Counted from the first letter of the stretch, positions 1-6,634 are shown. The stretch: DNA of 8,673 nt from DASYML01 sp034665545 (GCA_034665545.1 JAXDFO010000430.1:1-8673), one strand, 5' to 3'. Translations and numbers: made by a program. The notes: generated from the letters alone by a model not told the origin.

Positions 1-465
1 ACCGCGCTCGGCCAGGAGGTCGAACGCTGGCGTCGCTATCGAGTGCCCTGCGCGCTGCTGCTCGTTGACATAGATTTTCTCAAGCGCATTAATGATGCTC
101 ACGGCCACTCGGCGGGCGATGTCGTGATACGCCATATCGCCAGCGCGCTTCTTGAGCTTTCGCGCGACAATGATACGACGGCGCGACTGGGCGGCGAAGA
201 GTTCGCGTTGCTGCTGGCGGGGGCGGACGACGCGAAGGCTCTGGCCGCCGCCGAACGGTTGCGCGCGGTCGTCTCGGCAGAGCCGCTCGAAACCATAGGG
301 ACGGTTACAGTCAGCCTCGGCGTCGCCTCCTGCCCCGTCCACGCGACCTCCGAACGCACCCTCTACGCGGCCAGCGACGCCGCCCTCTATAGAGCCAAAC
401 GCGAAGGCCGCAACCGCTCCGCAATGGCCCCCACGATGGATGCCTCGCCAGCATTGTCTTCATGA
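1..465 (+). CDS. Diguanylate cyclase (GGDEF domain), C-terminal part, truncated by window start
   Basis: The reading frame is open from base 1, so the N-terminus and any sensor domain lie outside the window; 154 residues are visible. They form most of a GGDEF domain, which condenses two GTP into the second messenger c-di-GMP. Seen in order: LLLVDIDFLKRIND (metal-binding Asp and substrate-binding Asn), GHSAGD, the active-site signature GGEEF at bases 190-204, and the C-terminal ALYRAKREGRNR helix. Five residues before GGEEF sits RDND (bases 163-174). It matches the RxxD inhibitory I-site, so feedback inhibition by c-di-GMP is likely. All catalytic residues are present, so an active cyclase is expected. 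The signal it responds to cannot be inferred. It is followed by a long palindrome and does not look operonic with trpB. Confidence 0.93.
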   Translation, partial: TALGQEVERWRRYRVPCALLLVDIDFLKRINDAHGHSAGDVVIRHIASALLELSRDNDTTARLGGEEFALLLAGADDAKALAAAERLRAVVSAEPLETIGTVTVSLGVASCPVHATSERTLYAASDAALYRAKREGRNRSAMAPTMDASPALSS

Positions 466-494
466 TAATCTGCTTGAGCACCGGCGGCAGCAGT

Positions 495-591
495 ATTCAC
501 CACAGAGACACAGAGCGCACAGGGGACGCACAGAGTTATTGAAATCATTTCTCTGTGCCACCTCTGTGCGCTCTGTGTCTCTGTGGTGAAT
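495..591. repeat. 97-nt near-perfect intergenic palindrome
   Basis: The left arm (495-535) begins ATTCACCACAGAGACACAGA and the right arm (551-591) is its reverse complement over 41 positions with three mismatches, around a 15-nt AT-rich loop (536-550). The arms are built from short CACAGAG-type words. It fills nearly the whole gap between the diguanylate cyclase and trpB. Transcribed, it would form a very stable hairpin that could end cyclase transcription from either side, but it has no U tract. It resembles interspersed intergenic palindromes of environmental genomes (recalled, not searched). No clear target-site duplication flanks it. Confidence 0.85.
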
Positions 592-624
592 TAATGTTTG
601 AGGACAGTCAAGCGAAACGAAACT

Positions 625-633
625 TGCTATACT
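625..633 (+). promoter_or_regulatory. Extended -10 promoter of trpBA
   Basis: TGCTATACT is a good extended -10 element (TGnTATAAT type). No convincing -35 lies 16-18 bp upstream, which fits an extended -10 promoter. Only nine bases separate it from the trpB ATG at 643, so transcription should start within a few bases of the ATG or on it. Confidence 0.6.
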
Positions 634-642
634 GAAATCATC

Positions 643-1854
643 ATGGGTGAATTAACACAGCCGGATGCGAGCGGGCACTGGGGGCCGTATGGCGGGCGTT
701 TCGTGCCGGAGACTTTGATGGCCCCGCTCGAAGAGTTGGCGGCGGCTTACGATGCGGCGCGTGAGGATGAGAGTTTTCAGAGTGTGTTCGCCTCGTTGCT
801 GCGCGACTATTCGGGACGACCGACGCCGCTCTTTCATGCCGCGCGCCTCACGGAAGCGGCGGGCGGGGCCAGCATCTATCTCAAACGCGAAGACCTTTCG
901 CACACAGGCTCGCACAAGATTAATAACGCGTTGGGCCAAGTCCTGCTCGCCAGGCGTATGGGCAAGCGGCGCATCATCGCGGAGACGGGCGCGGGCCAAC
1001 ACGGCGTGGCGACGGCGACCGTCTGCGCACTGTTCGGTTTAAAGTGCGTCGTTTACATGGGCGCGTTGGATGTGCGCAGGCAGAAGTTGAATGTCTTTCG
1101 CATGCAACTCCTGGGCGCGGAAGTGCGCGAGGTGAACGCGGGCGCGCGCACTTTGAAGGATGCCATTAACGAAGCCCTGCGCGATTGGGTGACAAACGTC
1201 GCGGATACTTACTACCTGCTCGGCAGCGCGTTGGGGCCGCATCCTTACCCTCTCATGGTGCGCGATTTTCAGAGCGTGATAGGCCGAGAGGCGCGCGCGC
1301 AAATTCTTGAAAGCGCTGGTCGCTTGCCCGATGCGTTGGTCGCTTGCGTCGGCGGCGGGTCCAATTCGATAGGACTGTTTCATCCATTCCTGGGCGATGA
1401 CGGCGTGCGTATGATAGGCGTGGAGGCGGGCGGGAGCGGCGCGGAGTTGGGCCAACATGCGGCGCGCTTTAACACCGGCGGGGGCGGCAGGCCGGGCGTG
1501 CTGCAAGGGACCATGAGTTATGTCTTGCAGGATGAACGCGGGCAGATAGCCGCGACGCACTCTGTCTCGGCGGGGCTGGATTATCCCTCAATTGGACCAG
1601 AGCACGCTTTCCTGCATGACGCGGGAAGAGTCCGGTACGTCTCCGCCTCTGACCGTGAAGCCCTGGACGCCTTCCAGACTCTTTCGCAACTTGAAGGCAT
1701 CATCCCCGCGCTCGAATCCGCACACGCTATCGCCCACACTCTCAAACTCGCGCGCCAGATGAACAGTCAACAACTTCTCATAGTCAATCTCTCAGGACGC
1801 GGCGACAAGGATGTCAACACCGTGCAGGAAAGTTTAGAGGCAGAAGAAGAGTGA
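643..1854 (+). CDS. trpB: Tryptophan synthase beta chain
   Basis: A PLP enzyme that joins indole, channelled from the alpha subunit, to L-serine to make L-tryptophan in the cytosol; it works as an alpha2beta2 complex. The 403-residue length is normal. Visible: N-terminal GHWGPYGGRFVPETLM; the PLP lysine in HTGSHKINN (K92 from this start); catalytic Glu in AETGAGQHG (E114); the glycine-rich phosphate loop GGGSNSIG; and the C-terminal NLSGRGDKD containing the serine that contacts the PLP ring nitrogen. The ATG at 643 is chosen because family proteins begin just before the GHWG motif. A TTG at 598 in frame would add 15 unrelated residues and put the promoter inside the gene. There is no Shine-Dalgarno, consistent with a leaderless message. 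The stop overlaps the trpA start. No trpC or trpF is next to it. Confidence 0.97.
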   Translation: MGELTQPDASGHWGPYGGRFVPETLMAPLEELAAAYDAAREDESFQSVFASLLRDYSGRPTPLFHAARLTEAAGGASIYLKREDLSHTGSHKINNALGQVLLARRMGKRRIIAETGAGQHGVATATVCALFGLKCVVYMGALDVRRQKLNVFRMQLLGAEVREVNAGARTLKDAINEALRDWVTNVADTYYLLGSALGPHPYPLMVRDFQSVIGREARAQILESAGRLPDALVACVGGGSNSIGLFHPFLGDDGVRMIGVEAGGSGAELGQHAARFNTGGGGRPGVLQGTMSYVLQDERGQIAATHSVSAGLDYPSIGPEHAFLHDAGRVRYVSASDREALDAFQTLSQLEGIIPALESAHAIAHTLKLARQMNSQQLLIVNLSGRGDKDVNTVQESLEAEEE

Positions 1855-2651
1855 GCAGGATTGCGGGCGCATTCGAGGAATTGAAGAGGGAGAGGCGCGG
1901 GGGCTTTATTCCGTTCATCACGGCGGGCGATCCTGATTTGGAGATGACGCGCGGGCTGCTGGTGGAGTTGGCCCATGCGGGCGCGACCTTGATAGAAGTG
2001 GGCGTGCCGTTCAGCGACCCGATGGCCGATGGTCCAGTAATTCAACGCGCTTCGGAACGCGCCCTGCGGCACGACTTCGGCATCGCGGAGATACTTGAGA
2101 CCATCAGGGCGGCGCAAGAAGAGAGGCCGGTGCCCGTCGTGCTGTTCAGCTACTTCAACCCGTTGCTCCAATACGGGGTGAAGCGTTTGAGCGATGATGC
2201 GGCGCGCGCGGGCGTGGACGGCGTGCTCGTGACGGACCTCGCGCCGGAGGAAGCGCAGGAGTTTTCCGGGACGCTCAGGGCGCATGAATTGGACATGATA
2301 TTTCTGGTCGCGCCGACATCAACGGATGCACGGCTCAAGATGGTGGCGGAACGTGCGAGCGGCTTTATCTACGCGGTCTCGCGCGCGGGCGTGACGGGCG
2401 CGCGTGAGAGCGTGAGCCGGGATGCGGAATTATTGGTCCAGCGCGTGCGCCGCGTCTCAAGCTTGCCCGTCGCCGTCGGCTTCGGTATCTCGAACGCGGA
2501 ACAGGTCTCGGACACACTGCGTTATGCTGACGCGGCGGTGGTTGGCTCCGCGCTCGTCGCGGAGATTGAGCGGCTCGCGGGAGCAAGCGAAACGGTCGAG
2601 CGCGTCGGCGCATTCGCGCGGCGGCTCTTGAAACCCCACGCGGCGGATTGA
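1851..2651 (+). CDS. trpA: Tryptophan synthase alpha chain
   Basis: Cleaves indole-3-glycerol phosphate to indole and glyceraldehyde-3-phosphate and passes indole to TrpB. The 266 residues match the usual length of this TIM barrel. From the GTG start at 1851 the catalytic residues fall at E49 (IEVGVPFSDP) and D60 (MADGP), the same numbers as in the enterobacterial enzyme. Also present are FIPFITAGDPD near the start, the YAVSRAGVTGAR loop, and VAVGFGIS with VGSALV, which bind phosphate. The start overlaps the trpB stop as GTGA (1851-1854) behind an AGAAGAAGA purine tract, so translation is probably coupled and the subunits made in equal amounts. No oddities are seen. Confidence 0.97.
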   Translation: MSRIAGAFEELKRERRGGFIPFITAGDPDLEMTRGLLVELAHAGATLIEVGVPFSDPMADGPVIQRASERALRHDFGIAEILETIRAAQEERPVPVVLFSYFNPLLQYGVKRLSDDAARAGVDGVLVTDLAPEEAQEFSGTLRAHELDMIFLVAPTSTDARLKMVAERASGFIYAVSRAGVTGARESVSRDAELLVQRVRRVSSLPVAVGFGISNAEQVSDTLRYADAAVVGSALVAEIERLAGASETVERVGAFARRLLKPHAAD

Positions 2652-2657
2652 TATTTT

Positions 2658-2685
2658 GGCGCGGTTCGGCTAAAGTCCGCGCGCC
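2658..2685 (+). terminator. Possible terminator hairpin after trpA
   Basis: GCGCGG (2659-2664) pairs with CCGCGC (2677-2682) around a 12-nt loop, just seven bases after the trpA stop. The stem is GC-rich but no U tract follows, so this is at best a weak or factor-assisted terminator. The rest of the trpA-recA gap (to about 2790) shows nothing convincing. Confidence 0.3.
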
Positions 2686-2790
2686 GTCTCACAAAAATGG
2701 GTGGGCGCATGGAGGGAGAGTCCAAGAAAAAGCCCCGTCAGGCTCCGGCTCGAAATCTACGATCTAAATTTAATTGAAAAATAGTGCGTT

Positions 2791-2830
2791 GCATACGTGA
2801 AACACTGTTCCATTCTTGCGTTTCATGTGC
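2791..2830. promoter_or_regulatory. Possible LexA/SOS-type operator upstream of recA
   Basis: ACGTGAAAC (2795-2803) and GTTTCATGT (2820-2828) form an inverted repeat (8 of 9 positions) flanking the -35 zone and touching the -10 of the recA promoter. Within it GAAACACTGTTC (2799-2810) is one base from the GAAC-N4-GTTC palindrome bound by Gram-positive-type LexA. The position is right for a repressor that blocks RNA polymerase at recA. The LexA motif of this organism is unknown and no lexA gene is in the window. Confidence 0.35.
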
Positions 2831-2836
2831 TATACT
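2828..2836 (+). promoter_or_regulatory. Extended -10 promoter of recA
   Basis: TGCTATACT is identical to the trpB box. A -35 at the expected distance (2808-2813, TTCCAT) is poor, again consistent with an extended -10 promoter. Transcription from about 2843 would give a leader of roughly 84 nt before the recA ATG. Confidence 0.55.
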
Positions 2837-2926
2837 TGCTTTCGTTGCGGTGGCAGTAGGGAGAACGCGCCGCCCGCAGAAAGCTTTGAATACCACGAAA
2901 CGTGAGAAAAGGAATGGAAGAAAGAG

Positions 2927-4021
2927 ATGTTTGTCATGGCAGAAGATAAGGTAAGCGCGGATCGCGGCAAAGCGGTCGAAGCGGCGCTGCTCAACATTGA
3001 AAAGAAATTTGGCAAGGGATCAATCATGCGTTTGGGCGAGAAGGAAGTCTCGGACGTCGCTGCGATCTCTACAACCTCTTTAAGCCTGGATGCGGCGATC
3101 GGCATCGGCGGCGTGCCGCGCGGTCGCGTGATAGAGATTTATGGACCGGAAAGTTCAGGCAAGACCACGCTCGCGCTGCACATCGTCGCCGAAGCGCAGA
3201 AGGCTGGCGGCGTGGCCGCTTACATTGACGCGGAGCACGCGATGGATGCGGAGTACGCGGGCAATCTCGGCGTCAATATTGACCAGCTTCTGATTTCGCA
3301 GCCGGATTCGGGCGAGCAGGCTCTGGAAATAGCGGAAGCCCTCGTGCGCTCGAACGGCGTGGATGTCATCGTCATAGACTCCGTGGCCGCGCTCGTCCCG
3401 CGCGCGGAACTCGACGGAGAGATGGGCGATAGCTTGCCTGGCCTTCAGGCTCGCCTGATGTCGCAGGCTCTGAGAAAGTTGACGGCCATCGTCTCATCGT
3501 CCAACACCTGCTTTATTTTCATCAACCAGATACGCGAGAAGATCGGCGTCATGTTCGGCAGCCCCGAAACGACCTCCGGCGGACGCGCCTTGAAGTTCTA
3601 CTCATCCCTGCGTCTGGACATTCGCCGCATCGGCGCGATTAAGGACGGCGACCGCTTCGTGGGCAATCGCACGAAGGTCAAGGTCGTGAAGAATAAGGTC
3701 GCGCCGCCGTTTCACGAGTGCGAGTTTGACATCGTCTATGGCGAAGGCATCTCGCGCGAGGGCGACCTGATTGACCTCGGCGTGGTTCACAAGATAGTCG
3801 AGAAGAGCGGCGCGTGGTTCTCTTACAAGGGCGAGCGTTTGGGCCAGGGCCGCGAGAACGCCAAGCAGACCCTCAAGGACAACCGAGAGTTGTTGCAGCG
3901 CGTCGAGAATGATGTGAAGAAGGCTCTCGGCATCAACGTCGCGGGCGCGAGTGAGGGCGAGGAAACAACCGCTTCTGAAACCCCCGCTCCGGCCTCCAGC
4001 CGCAAGGCCGCGAAGTCGTAA
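2927..4021 (+). CDS. recA: Recombinase RecA
   Basis: An ATP-dependent strand-exchange protein that forms filaments on single-stranded DNA, carries out homologous recombination, and triggers LexA self-cleavage. The 364 residues are typical. Seen in order: N-terminal polymerisation helix (AVEAALLNIEKKFGKGSIMRLG), Walker A GPESSGKT (73-80), Walker B VIVIDS (147-152), loop L1 around ELDGEMGDSLPGLQARLMSQ, the IFINQIREKIG strand, DNA-binding loop L2 around GVMFGSPETTSGGRALKFY (208-225), and the C-terminal domain ending in a low-complexity acidic then Ala/Pro/Lys tail. The ATG at 2927 has GGAAG about six bases upstream. The ATG at 2936 (MAEDK) is in frame and closer to the usual family N-terminus, so either is possible. 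No intein is present. A hairpin terminator follows. Confidence 0.98.
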   Translation: MFVMAEDKVSADRGKAVEAALLNIEKKFGKGSIMRLGEKEVSDVAAISTTSLSLDAAIGIGGVPRGRVIEIYGPESSGKTTLALHIVAEAQKAGGVAAYIDAEHAMDAEYAGNLGVNIDQLLISQPDSGEQALEIAEALVRSNGVDVIVIDSVAALVPRAELDGEMGDSLPGLQARLMSQALRKLTAIVSSSNTCFIFINQIREKIGVMFGSPETTSGGRALKFYSSLRLDIRRIGAIKDGDRFVGNRTKVKVVKNKVAPPFHECEFDIVYGEGISREGDLIDLGVVHKIVEKSGAWFSYKGERLGQGRENAKQTLKDNRELLQRVENDVKKALGINVAGASEGEETTASETPAPASSRKAAKS

Positions 4022-4029
4022 GCGGAAAG

Positions 4030-4122
4030 AGCCAAAGGGCGAAAGGCGAAGGCCGGACGGAAACCGCTTTCTTATAAAAGTTGGTTTTCGCCTCGCGTTC
4101 GCCTTTCGCCATTTGACTTTTT
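4030..4122 (+). terminator. Long imperfect hairpin after recA (terminator; repeat copy A)
   Basis: Bases 4030-4050 pair with 4098-4118 at 19 of 21 positions, including a perfect 13-bp GGCGAAAGGCGAA stem, and a T run follows (4118-4122). The 47-nt interior partly pairs with itself (AACC at about 4061 with GGTT at 4083; CTTT with AAAG), so the whole unit folds as one long hairpin. It lies directly behind the recA stop and before the amidohydrolase, and should end recA transcription. Its plan and its central sequence are shared with the hairpin at 7006-7115. Confidence 0.7.
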
Positions 4123-4173
4123 ATCTCTCTTCTCGGCTTCCACTTTTCCCGCTTTTATCTTATCGTCGCGCCA

Positions 4174-5535
4174 ATGGAATCTTCTCTGCTGATTAAGAAC
4201 GGCACGCTGCTGACGATGGACCGGGACGACTCGGTCCTGGTCGGAGACCTGCTCGTGCGCGACGGGCGCATCTTGAGCGTTGGTCCAACTACTGGTCCAA
4301 CTACTGGTCCAACAATCGGTCCTGCGGATGTCACAATAGACGCGAGCGGTTGCGCGGTCCTGCCCGGCTTCGTGCAGACTCATGTGCATCTTTGCCAGAC
4401 GCTCTTTCGCGGCTCGGCGGACGACCTGGCCCTCATTGACTGGTTGAAGAAACGCATCTGGCCTCTGGAGGCCGCGCACAACGCCGCGAGCATGAGGGCG
4501 TCCGCGCGTCTAGCCATCGCGGAGATGATTAAAGGCGGGACGACGTGCGCGCTCACGATGGAGACGGTCAATCACACGGCGGAAGCGTTTCGCGTCGCAT
4601 CCGAGACGGGCTTTCGCGCGACCATCGGCAAGTGCATGATGGACAAGGGCGAGGAAGTGCCGAACGCGCTTCATGAAGAGACCGAAAACTCCATCAAAGA
4701 ATCGCTCGCGCTCCTGGAAGAATGGCACAACAGCGCGGATGGCCGCCTGCGTTACTGCTTCGCCCCGCGCTTCGCCGTCAGTTGCACGCGTGAGCTTCTT
4801 GAGAGGGTCTCGCATCTCTCGCAAGAGCGCGGCGTGATGGTCCACACGCACGCCTCCGAAAACCTTGAAGAGATAGCCCTCGTGGAACGTGAGACGGGCC
4901 AACGCAATATCACGTACCTTGATTCTCTGGGTCTCTGCGCGCCGCACGTCGCGTTGGCCCATTGCGTTCATCTCGACGACGCGGAGATAGAGACGCTCGC
5001 CCGCACGGGCGCGCACGTCCTGCACTGCCCCTCTTCCAATCTCAAACTCAACTCAGGTATCGCACCCGTCGCGGAGTTGCTGCGGCGCGGCGTCAGCGTC
5101 TCGCTCGGCGCGGACGGCGCGCCCTGCAATAATCGCCTGGACATGTTGACGGAGATGCGCACCGCCGCCCTCCTGCAAAAAGTCCTGCACGGCGCGGAGA
5201 GTTTGCCAGCCCACCGCGCTCTACGGCTGGCGACGATTGACGGCGCGCGCGCTCTCGGCCTCGAACACGAAATCGGCAGCCTCGAAGCGGGCAAACGCGC
5301 CGACATCTCCATCATCAACCTCGACCGCCTGCACAACACTCCGCGCCCCTCTGACCTCATCTCGTCAATCGTCTACTCGGCTCAGGCCAGCGACGTTGAA
5401 ACCGTCATCATAGATGGCCGCGTCGTCATGAGCGCGCGCGGGTTGAAGACACTGGACGAGCGCGAAGTGATTGACGAGGCGAACCGCGAGGCCGCTCTCT
5501 TGATGTCCAGGGCAGGTGTTGAAGTATTATCTTGA
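4174..5535 (+). CDS. Zinc amidohydrolase, probable 5'-deoxyadenosine / MTA / SAH deaminase
   Basis: A cytosolic metal-dependent hydrolase of the TrzA/MtaD/DadD branch, which deaminates adenosine-type by-products of SAM enzymes to inosine derivatives. The 453 residues form an N-terminal beta-sandwich strand set, a TIM barrel and a C-terminal return to the sandwich. Metal and catalytic residues are visible: H70 and H72 (QTHVHL), H226 and E229 (HTHASEN), H263 (LAHCVHL) and D314 (SLGADGAPCNN). SSNLKLNSGIAPV and the ADGAPCNNRLD block are typical of deoxyadenosine/MTA/SAH deaminases, but the exact substrate cannot be read from sequence; guanine- or chlorohydrolase-like activity is possible. Residues 37-50 are an unusual GPTT repeat. 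The ATG is family-typical but has no Shine-Dalgarno. Two small genes follow, the first after 24 bases. Confidence 0.9.
   Translation: MESSLLIKNGTLLTMDRDDSVLVGDLLVRDGRILSVGPTTGPTTGPTIGPADVTIDASGCAVLPGFVQTHVHLCQTLFRGSADDLALIDWLKKRIWPLEAAHNAASMRASARLAIAEMIKGGTTCALTMETVNHTAEAFRVASETGFRATIGKCMMDKGEEVPNALHEETENSIKESLALLEEWHNSADGRLRYCFAPRFAVSCTRELLERVSHLSQERGVMVHTHASENLEEIALVERETGQRNITYLDSLGLCAPHVALAHCVHLDDAEIETLARTGAHVLHCPSSNLKLNSGIAPVAELLRRGVSVSLGADGAPCNNRLDMLTEMRTAALLQKVLHGAESLPAHRALRLATIDGARALGLEHEIGSLEAGKRADISIINLDRLHNTPRPSDLISSIVYSAQASDVETVIIDGRVVMSARGLKTLDEREVIDEANREAALLMSRAGVEVLS
4282..4322 (+). repeat. 12-bp in-frame tandem repeat inside the amidohydrolase
   Basis: Unit GGTCCAACTACT occurs at 4282 and 4294, then as GGTCCAACAATC at 4306, then a partial GGTCC at 4318. 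It encodes GPTTGPTTGPTIGP, residues 37-50, in the turn between two N-terminal beta strands. Gain or loss of units keeps the frame, so copy number may vary between strains. Confidence 0.9.
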
Positions 5536-5559
5536 GAGAAGGAAGAAAGGGAGCAGGAC

Positions 5560-5787
5560 GTGAGCAAGTTTGATGAGTTTATGGAATTTCTGGAAGCCGC
5601 GCTCGGAGACCCCGAAACACGCGAAGCCTTCATACAGTACGTCCACGAACTGACCCCGCAAGAGCAGGCAGAGATTCTCGCAGAAGCCGAACAACGCGAC
5701 CCCAAAGGCTCACTCGAATGGTCTCAAATCCTCGACCTCGCCGAAGACGAAGACGTGCAGGACTTGAGCGGCGATAAGATAAATTGA
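5560..5787 (+). CDS. Small acidic protein of unknown function (75 aa)
   Basis: Not recognised. GTG start at 5560 with a strong Shine-Dalgarno (GGGAG at 5549-5553, six bases away). It begins 24 bases after the amidohydrolase stop, so it is almost certainly cotranscribed with it. The protein is strongly acidic and predicted helical: MSKFDEFMEFLEAAL, then HELTPQEQAEILAEAEQRD, then a DLAEDEDVQDL tail. It has no cysteines, signal peptide or membrane segment. The shape suggests a small soluble helical-bundle or adaptor protein, but no function can be assigned. Its coding status rests on the good ribosome site, spacing and codon use like its neighbours. Confidence 0.75.
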   Translation: MSKFDEFMEFLEAALGDPETREAFIQYVHELTPQEQAEILAEAEQRDPKGSLEWSQILDLAEDEDVQDLSGDKIN

Positions 5788-5828
5788 AAGCATCCGTCAA
5801 AGCTGAAGCAAACCGTAGGAGAAAAGAG

Positions 5829-6137
5829 ATGAACGAAGAGGAACGCCAGCGACAGATGGATTTCATTATCAACACGCTCGCCAACTTGAGCGCAAAAATT
5901 GACGGCCTGGTTGTGGCAACTAACAGCCTCACCAATGCGCAAACCAAATCCAAAAAAGAGCGCCGCGCCGATACTGTGCGGCTGGCTCGTCTCGAAGAGG
6001 CATTCGTCGTAGTATCGCGCTTATCGCAGCGTTACGATGAGCGATTGGACGAGCATCAAGCGCGCATCTCGAATGTCGAGAATGCAATCGTGATACTCAC
6101 ACGCTTGGTGAACGAAGGGCATAATGGTCAAGCTTGA
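5829..6137 (+). CDS. Small coiled-coil protein of unknown function (102 aa)
   Basis: ATG at 5829 is preceded by AGGAG (5817-5821) with a seven-base spacer, so it is preferred over the in-frame TTG at 5784 that overlaps the previous gene. The gap from the acidic protein gene is 41 bases, consistent with an operon. The protein is highly charged and almost entirely helical, with heptad-like spacing of hydrophobics: RQRQMDFIINTLANLSAKIDG, then a Lys/Arg hinge (KSKKERRAD), then VRLARLEEAFVVVSRLSQ and a second coil ending in VENAIVILTRLV. No enzymatic motif, membrane helix or cysteine is seen. Similar short coiled-coil proteins, starting with a MDFIxxTLAN-like helix, are common in Acidobacteriota as far as I recall; their role is unknown. 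Confidence 0.8.
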   Translation: MNEEERQRQMDFIINTLANLSAKIDGLVVATNSLTNAQTKSKKERRADTVRLARLEEAFVVVSRLSQRYDERLDEHQARISNVENAIVILTRLVNEGHNGQA

Positions 6138-6155
6138 TGAGCTAACGTTCATCTG

Positions 6156-6326
6156 CTAGCCGACGCAGGTGGGATGGCCGCAGTCGCAGACTATCTTCTG
6201 GTTCTGGTCTATGGTGTTGTTGGTCGTCTCGCCGACCTGTGCGCAGTAGGGGCTGCAATAGTCGCTGCCCTCCGTCGCCACGCAGTTGCAGACTCCGTGG
6301 GCGCAAATCTTCTCGCTTTTTTCCAT
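6156..6326 (-). CDS. Metallothionein-like protein (56 aa)
   Basis: A short cysteine-rich protein resembling bacterial metallothioneins of the SmtA/BmtA type, which hold zinc or cadmium in the cytosol. Eight cysteines and two histidines are spaced as C8-x-H10-x2-C13-x-C15, then C24-x3-C28 in the YCSPYC segment, and C47-x-C49-x-H51-x2-C54 (CDCGHPTC). The CAHxxCxC opening, the YCSxxC centre and the CxCGHxxC end are the family pattern. A Thr/Asn/Gln linker (residues 33-44) joins the two halves. The ATG at 6326 is chosen because upstream in-frame residues lack metal ligands and overlap the zinc-ribbon gene; GGGAG lies 13 bases upstream, rather far. It is downstream of and probably cotranscribed with the zinc-ribbon gene, and converges with the coiled-coil gene, 18 bases apart. 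Confidence 0.8.
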   Translation of the reverse strand: MEKSEKICAHGVCNCVATEGSDYCSPYCAQVGETTNNTIDQNQKIVCDCGHPTCVG

Positions 6327-6354
6327 AACGTTGATAAGTCTCCCTAGCCTGTGC

Positions 6355-6510
6355 TCAATGCGTGAACAGACCCATGATGAGAAAGATGATGGCGACGACA
6401 ACGATGACGATGAGGGCCGGTAGGGCGTAGCCCGCGAGCAGGCGCGTCTTGCATGCCTGGCAGCGCAATCTGAAGAGGGACATTCTCCTGCCGCAGTGTG
6501 GACATTTCAT
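6355..6510 (-). CDS. Zinc-ribbon protein with one membrane helix (51 aa)
   Basis: A very short gene, easily missed. ATG at 6510 (complement) has AGGA ten bases upstream and the TGA stop is at 6355-6357. The protein opens with MKCPHCGRRM and continues to CQACKTR, giving two CxxC knuckles (C3/C6 and C17/C20) of a zinc ribbon. It then has a long hydrophobic stretch at about residues 26-49 (LPALIVIVVVAIIFLIMG), predicted as one transmembrane helix with the ribbon on the cytoplasmic side (basic residues R8, R9, R14, R16, K21, R23). The role is unknown; such proteins are often regulatory or scaffold partners. It precedes the metallothionein-like gene by 28 bases on the same strand, so the two probably form a metal-related operon. 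Confidence 0.75.
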   Translation of the reverse strand: MKCPHCGRRMSLFRLRCQACKTRLLAGYALPALIVIVVVAIIFLIMGLFTH

Positions 6511-6534
6511 CTGTTGCGTATCCTTTGCCTCTAA

Positions 6535-6562
6535 ATTATCCGCAGCAATGCGCCGTCGTTAA
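6535..6562 (-). promoter_or_regulatory. Possible promoter of the zinc-ribbon/metallothionein pair
   Basis: On the minus strand TTAACG (complement of 6557-6562), a 16-bp spacer and GATAAT (complement of 6535-6540) form a moderate sigma-70-like promoter 25 bases before the zinc-ribbon ATG. Each hexamer has two mismatches, so it is plausible rather than certain. Confidence 0.35.
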
Positions 6563-6634
6563 TATCACATCGGCGCGCGCTTCTCAAAATCAATCCAATG
6601 TGAATCGCAGAAGGGAATTTAAGGAAAGGCTTGT

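Noticed and set aside
598..642. Upstream TTG start adding 15 residues to TrpB
   Set aside because: The added residues are not part of the family and the segment contains the -10 box of the trpB promoter.
1039..1560. Long antisense frames within trpB, trpA and the deaminase (for example 173 codons here)
   Set aside because: They are antisense shadows of strongly conserved genes, with no domain pattern and no ribosome sites.
2697..2777. 26-codon plus-strand ORF between trpA and recA starting MGGRMEGESK
   Set aside because: No ribosome site, no promoter and no recognisable pattern; random short ORFs of this length are expected.
5784..5828. TTG start for the coiled-coil protein overlapping the acidic protein gene
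   Set aside because: The ATG at 5829 has a textbook AGGAG with a seven-base spacer, while the TTG has no better signal.
6327..6401. 25-residue N-terminal extension of the metallothionein-like protein
   Set aside because: It overlaps the zinc-ribbon gene and contributes no metal-ligand pattern; the MEKSEKICAH start fits the family.
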